Below the pieces are notes generated by a model that was not told the origin of the DNA, made no database searches, and was given only the letters and a program-made list of their open reading frames with translations. Below, in pieces: positions 61,883-64,000 of a DNA stretch of 64,000 nt (its first letter is position 1; each line of letters opens with the position of its first letter). The stretch is from positions 3,224,001 through 3,288,000 of the forward strand of contig JAJHTX010000001.1 of the NCBI GenBank assembly GCA_032164295.1, read 5' to 3'. This stretch comes from Inonotus obliquus (taxonomy: Eukaryota > Basidiomycota > Agaricomycetes > Hymenochaetales > Hymenochaetaceae). Made by a program: the position numbers and the translations under genes.

Positions 61883-64000
61883 TTACCCAGCGCTCGAAAA
61901 CGTAAACAGCTTGCCAACACACTTTGGCGCTCCACAGAAACATTTCTGATACGCCTGGTCGTCACTTCCCTTTAGCCTCTTGAAATCCTGCATAAATGTG
62001 AAATAAGCGCGAAGTGATCAGCACTTGAGCTTGCGTATGGTACAACAGAGAAATGGATCTACACGTACGTCGTCATCAAGGTCACCATAATAACTGAATG
62101 TCAATTCATCGCCCGCATTGATGTCTTCCATAGCGAAAATGCCGAGTAATGGCTTATCTATGTTCGCCTCGTTTATGTATACAGCATTAATTCTGCAGTT
62201 CGGCTGGCAGCTGTGGTTCTGCAATGTGGATCAAGGTTATGGAACTGCTCGATGTTTCAAGCTGCGCTAGCTTACCAAGAAACGCGTAAACTAAGATATG
62301 GTAGCTATAGTAAGTACGAATAAGAAGCATCGTGTGAATGGTGGACGTACATTCCCGACGTGGTATGCATCCATACAATATTTGGGATCAACCTCCTTGC
62401 CACCTTCTGTACCAGAAAAATACCAGAAATCAATGTCGAAAAGGTAGGTCTTCCCAACCTTGTTGTACACACTTGCGAATAGGAAGTTAGTCTACAGCTC
62501 CACCTCCACACAGTAAACCAGGGCTACTTACAGGCCTCGAGCAATCGATTCCTCATGAAGCAAGATTTCACCGGAGTAAATGCCGATGAAGGTACCGCTG
62601 ACTATCTTTCTACCGGCGAAAACACCTAGCACGAATAGAGTCAATCACGGAAAACACATAAATTACATCAAGACGTACCCCATCCTTTCTTTTTTGTCTT
62701 GACGATATTTACATGGCATTTCCGACCGAGTTGTACCACCTACAATAAATGAAAACGTATCAACAAATTATCAAATTGTATCATGCGATACCCAAAGACA
62801 CTTACTCGATTCGAGCATTCCTCCGTACACCCACAAGCGTCATTACATTCGAAAATCGGGAATTCGTGAATCTGCACACGACCCTTCTCATCGTAGATAA
62901 ATCCTTGATGATTGTTGTCCTGCTGTTCAAAGAACTTTCGTTGTCGAATTATGCATGCACACGTTTTCGACTTCGGATCGCATCGCCCAATACACGAACA
63001 GCCCTTTAGGTTTCGATATTCCGGCTCAGGGACACCATTGCCATGGTATATCCTGTTGGTGTAGTGAAACTCAAACGGTGGCGTTGCCTCTTCATCGACA
63101 TGATTGATTATTTGAATGAGCGGTGCTTCAGGTTCGTCCTCCGTCGTGTTCTGTATGATTGCAGCTTCGAACATCTGTCTTAATAATACCGGGTCCTTGC
63201 ACCACTCGGGTATATCGTTTACTTCATTGACCAAATCCGTCGGTATGTCCCTAACATGGTACCAAATTGCTCCACGGTCGCGGTTAAGGAAATACCGACC
63301 GATCTCCCGGGAATCCGGTCTACTTGAATCAATCGCAATCGCGATGTCGCCGACAGCTCCAGCAAGATCAGTAACTGGAGTCACAGGTTGATCCAAAGAT
63401 GGTTCACTGTCATGATCCAGAGGTTCATCTATAATGTCCATTGGATCTGAGCTAGACCCAGATGCGTCACTATCGAGCCGAGATGGAGATTGTCCAGACG
63501 ATCGACGACTTCGTCTTGTCGATCTACGTAACCCCATATTGGACGATCCCTCCCCGTCTGTCGAGCTTGCAATGCGTGCTCGTTTTGATGCACTTCCTTT
63601 CCGTTTGACGGTAGTATGTGCACCATCGCTCCTATTTGACGAATTTGACATTGCGCGCTTTCGGAAGTGGCTTTGAGATGCGGAGGACGATGCCCTGCTT
63701 TCCTTCGACTTTTCAATGGACCGAATGGATGGTGCACATGTTGACGCGCCTACTTTTGGTCGTCGCCTCGGAGTGGATTTACGAGCAACCTACATGTGTC
63801 GGTACAATACTAAAAAGCTCAGGGGAATTTGGTACTTACAGGGAACCGGGTGTTGGGAGCAGCTGTAACGCTGGGTCCCTTCTCTCTATGAGGTGCGGTA
63901 GGTTCATCCGCCCGTTCCAAATCGCAAGAGTCCTTGACATCAAACGCAGCGGCAACTTCATCTGAGCTAGCACTTGTCCGCCGAACAGACGTATTAGACA
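61883..64000 (-). CDS. Clr4/SUV39-type histone H3K9 methyltransferase, N-terminus beyond window
   Basis: Heterochromatin lysine methyltransferase. The pre-SET zinc cluster is complete (CSCIGRCDPKSKTCAC, CNDACGCTEECSNR). The SET domain exons read VVQLGRKCHVNIVKTKKKGWGVFA, SGTFIGIYSGEIL, YLFDIDFWYF, DPKYCMDAYHVGNFLNHSCQPNC (catalytic NHSCQPN) and DINAGDELTFSYYGD. The last exon gives YQKCFCGAPKCVGKL, the zinc-binding post-SET CxCx4C, and stops at 61883. Upstream is a Ser/Arg-rich region with basic clusters, continuing through an intron at about 63793-63842 to the window edge in an open frame, so the start and any chromodomain lie outside. The presence of both pre- and post-SET Cys sets argues for KMT1/SUV39 over other SET families. 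Confidence 0.94.

Noticed and set aside
1..64000. intact transposon, CRISPR array, viral genes or secondary-metabolite cluster
   Set aside because: No transposase, integrase, reverse transcriptase, capsid, PKS, NRPS or regular spacer-repeat pattern was seen among the frames.

Overview
The window is nuclear DNA from a filamentous basidiomycete, probably an Agaricomycete. This is inferred from intron-dense genes (mostly 50-70 nt GT-AG introns with CTNAC-like branch sites), very short spacers between genes, and a gene set typical of mushroom-forming fungi (Spc7, kinesin-6, CSN6, Su(var)3-9-type methyltransferase, membrane-anchored aspartic protease). Almost everything is conserved housekeeping eukaryotic biology. 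I see no intact transposon, virus, CRISPR array, tRNA or rRNA.

Layout: 1-1207 (-) Mtq2-type HemK methyltransferase, cut at the left edge; 1395-4550 (-) kinesin-6, head-to-head with 4725-8987 (+) kinetochore scaffold Spc7/KNL1; 9326-11614 (-) unknown coiled-coil protein; 11940-13745 (-) Alg10 glucosyltransferase, head-to-head with 13944-15408 (+) COP9 subunit 6; 15617-16448 (+) TMEM205-like protein; 16671-17617 (-) U2 snRNP A' (Lea1), head-to-head with 17798-20511 (+) Sac1 phosphatase; 21578-23519 (+) SR-protein kinase; 25812-27561 (-) GPI-type chitin deacetylase; 27893-29038 (-) SET/Vps75 histone chaperone; 29529-31292 (-) glycerophosphodiesterase, head-to-head with 31672-32210 (+) Cox19; 33444-35857 (+) OSR1/SPAK-like kinase; 36566-37657 (-) Rieske protein, head-to-head with 37833-41505 (+) adaptin large subunit (AP-4 epsilon-like); 42540-46020 (+) membrane-anchored tandem amidohydrolase; 46998-48647 (-) Prp19, head-to-head with 48908-50163 (+) Sgt2; 50379-55831 (+) tricalbin; 56554-59241 (+) membrane aspartic protease; 59726-60505 (+) ATP synthase OSCP; about 60650-61560 (+) an unresolved small membrane-protein locus; 61883-64000 (-) Clr4/SUV39-type H3K9 methyltransferase, cut at the right edge.

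The genes do not form one pathway. Small functional groupings exist: mitosis (kinesin-6 plus Spc7 from one 174-bp promoter), splicing (Lea1, Prp19, SRPK), respiratory assembly (Cox19, Rieske, OSCP), ER lipid contact and phosphoinositides (tricalbin, Sac1) and chromatin (SET/Vps75, SUV39).

The most useful unexpected signal is regulatory. The hexamer CACGTG, found by eye seven times in 64 kb, sits in gene-upstream DNA six times. Four of these share the same octamer TCACGTGG, between about 80 and 172 bp from start codons. The best protein-level curiosity is the tandem amidohydrolase whose second module has lost its HxH metal motif. I did not find a convincing new multi-gene system. All intron boundaries were inferred by eye, so gene spans are firmer than exact proteins.
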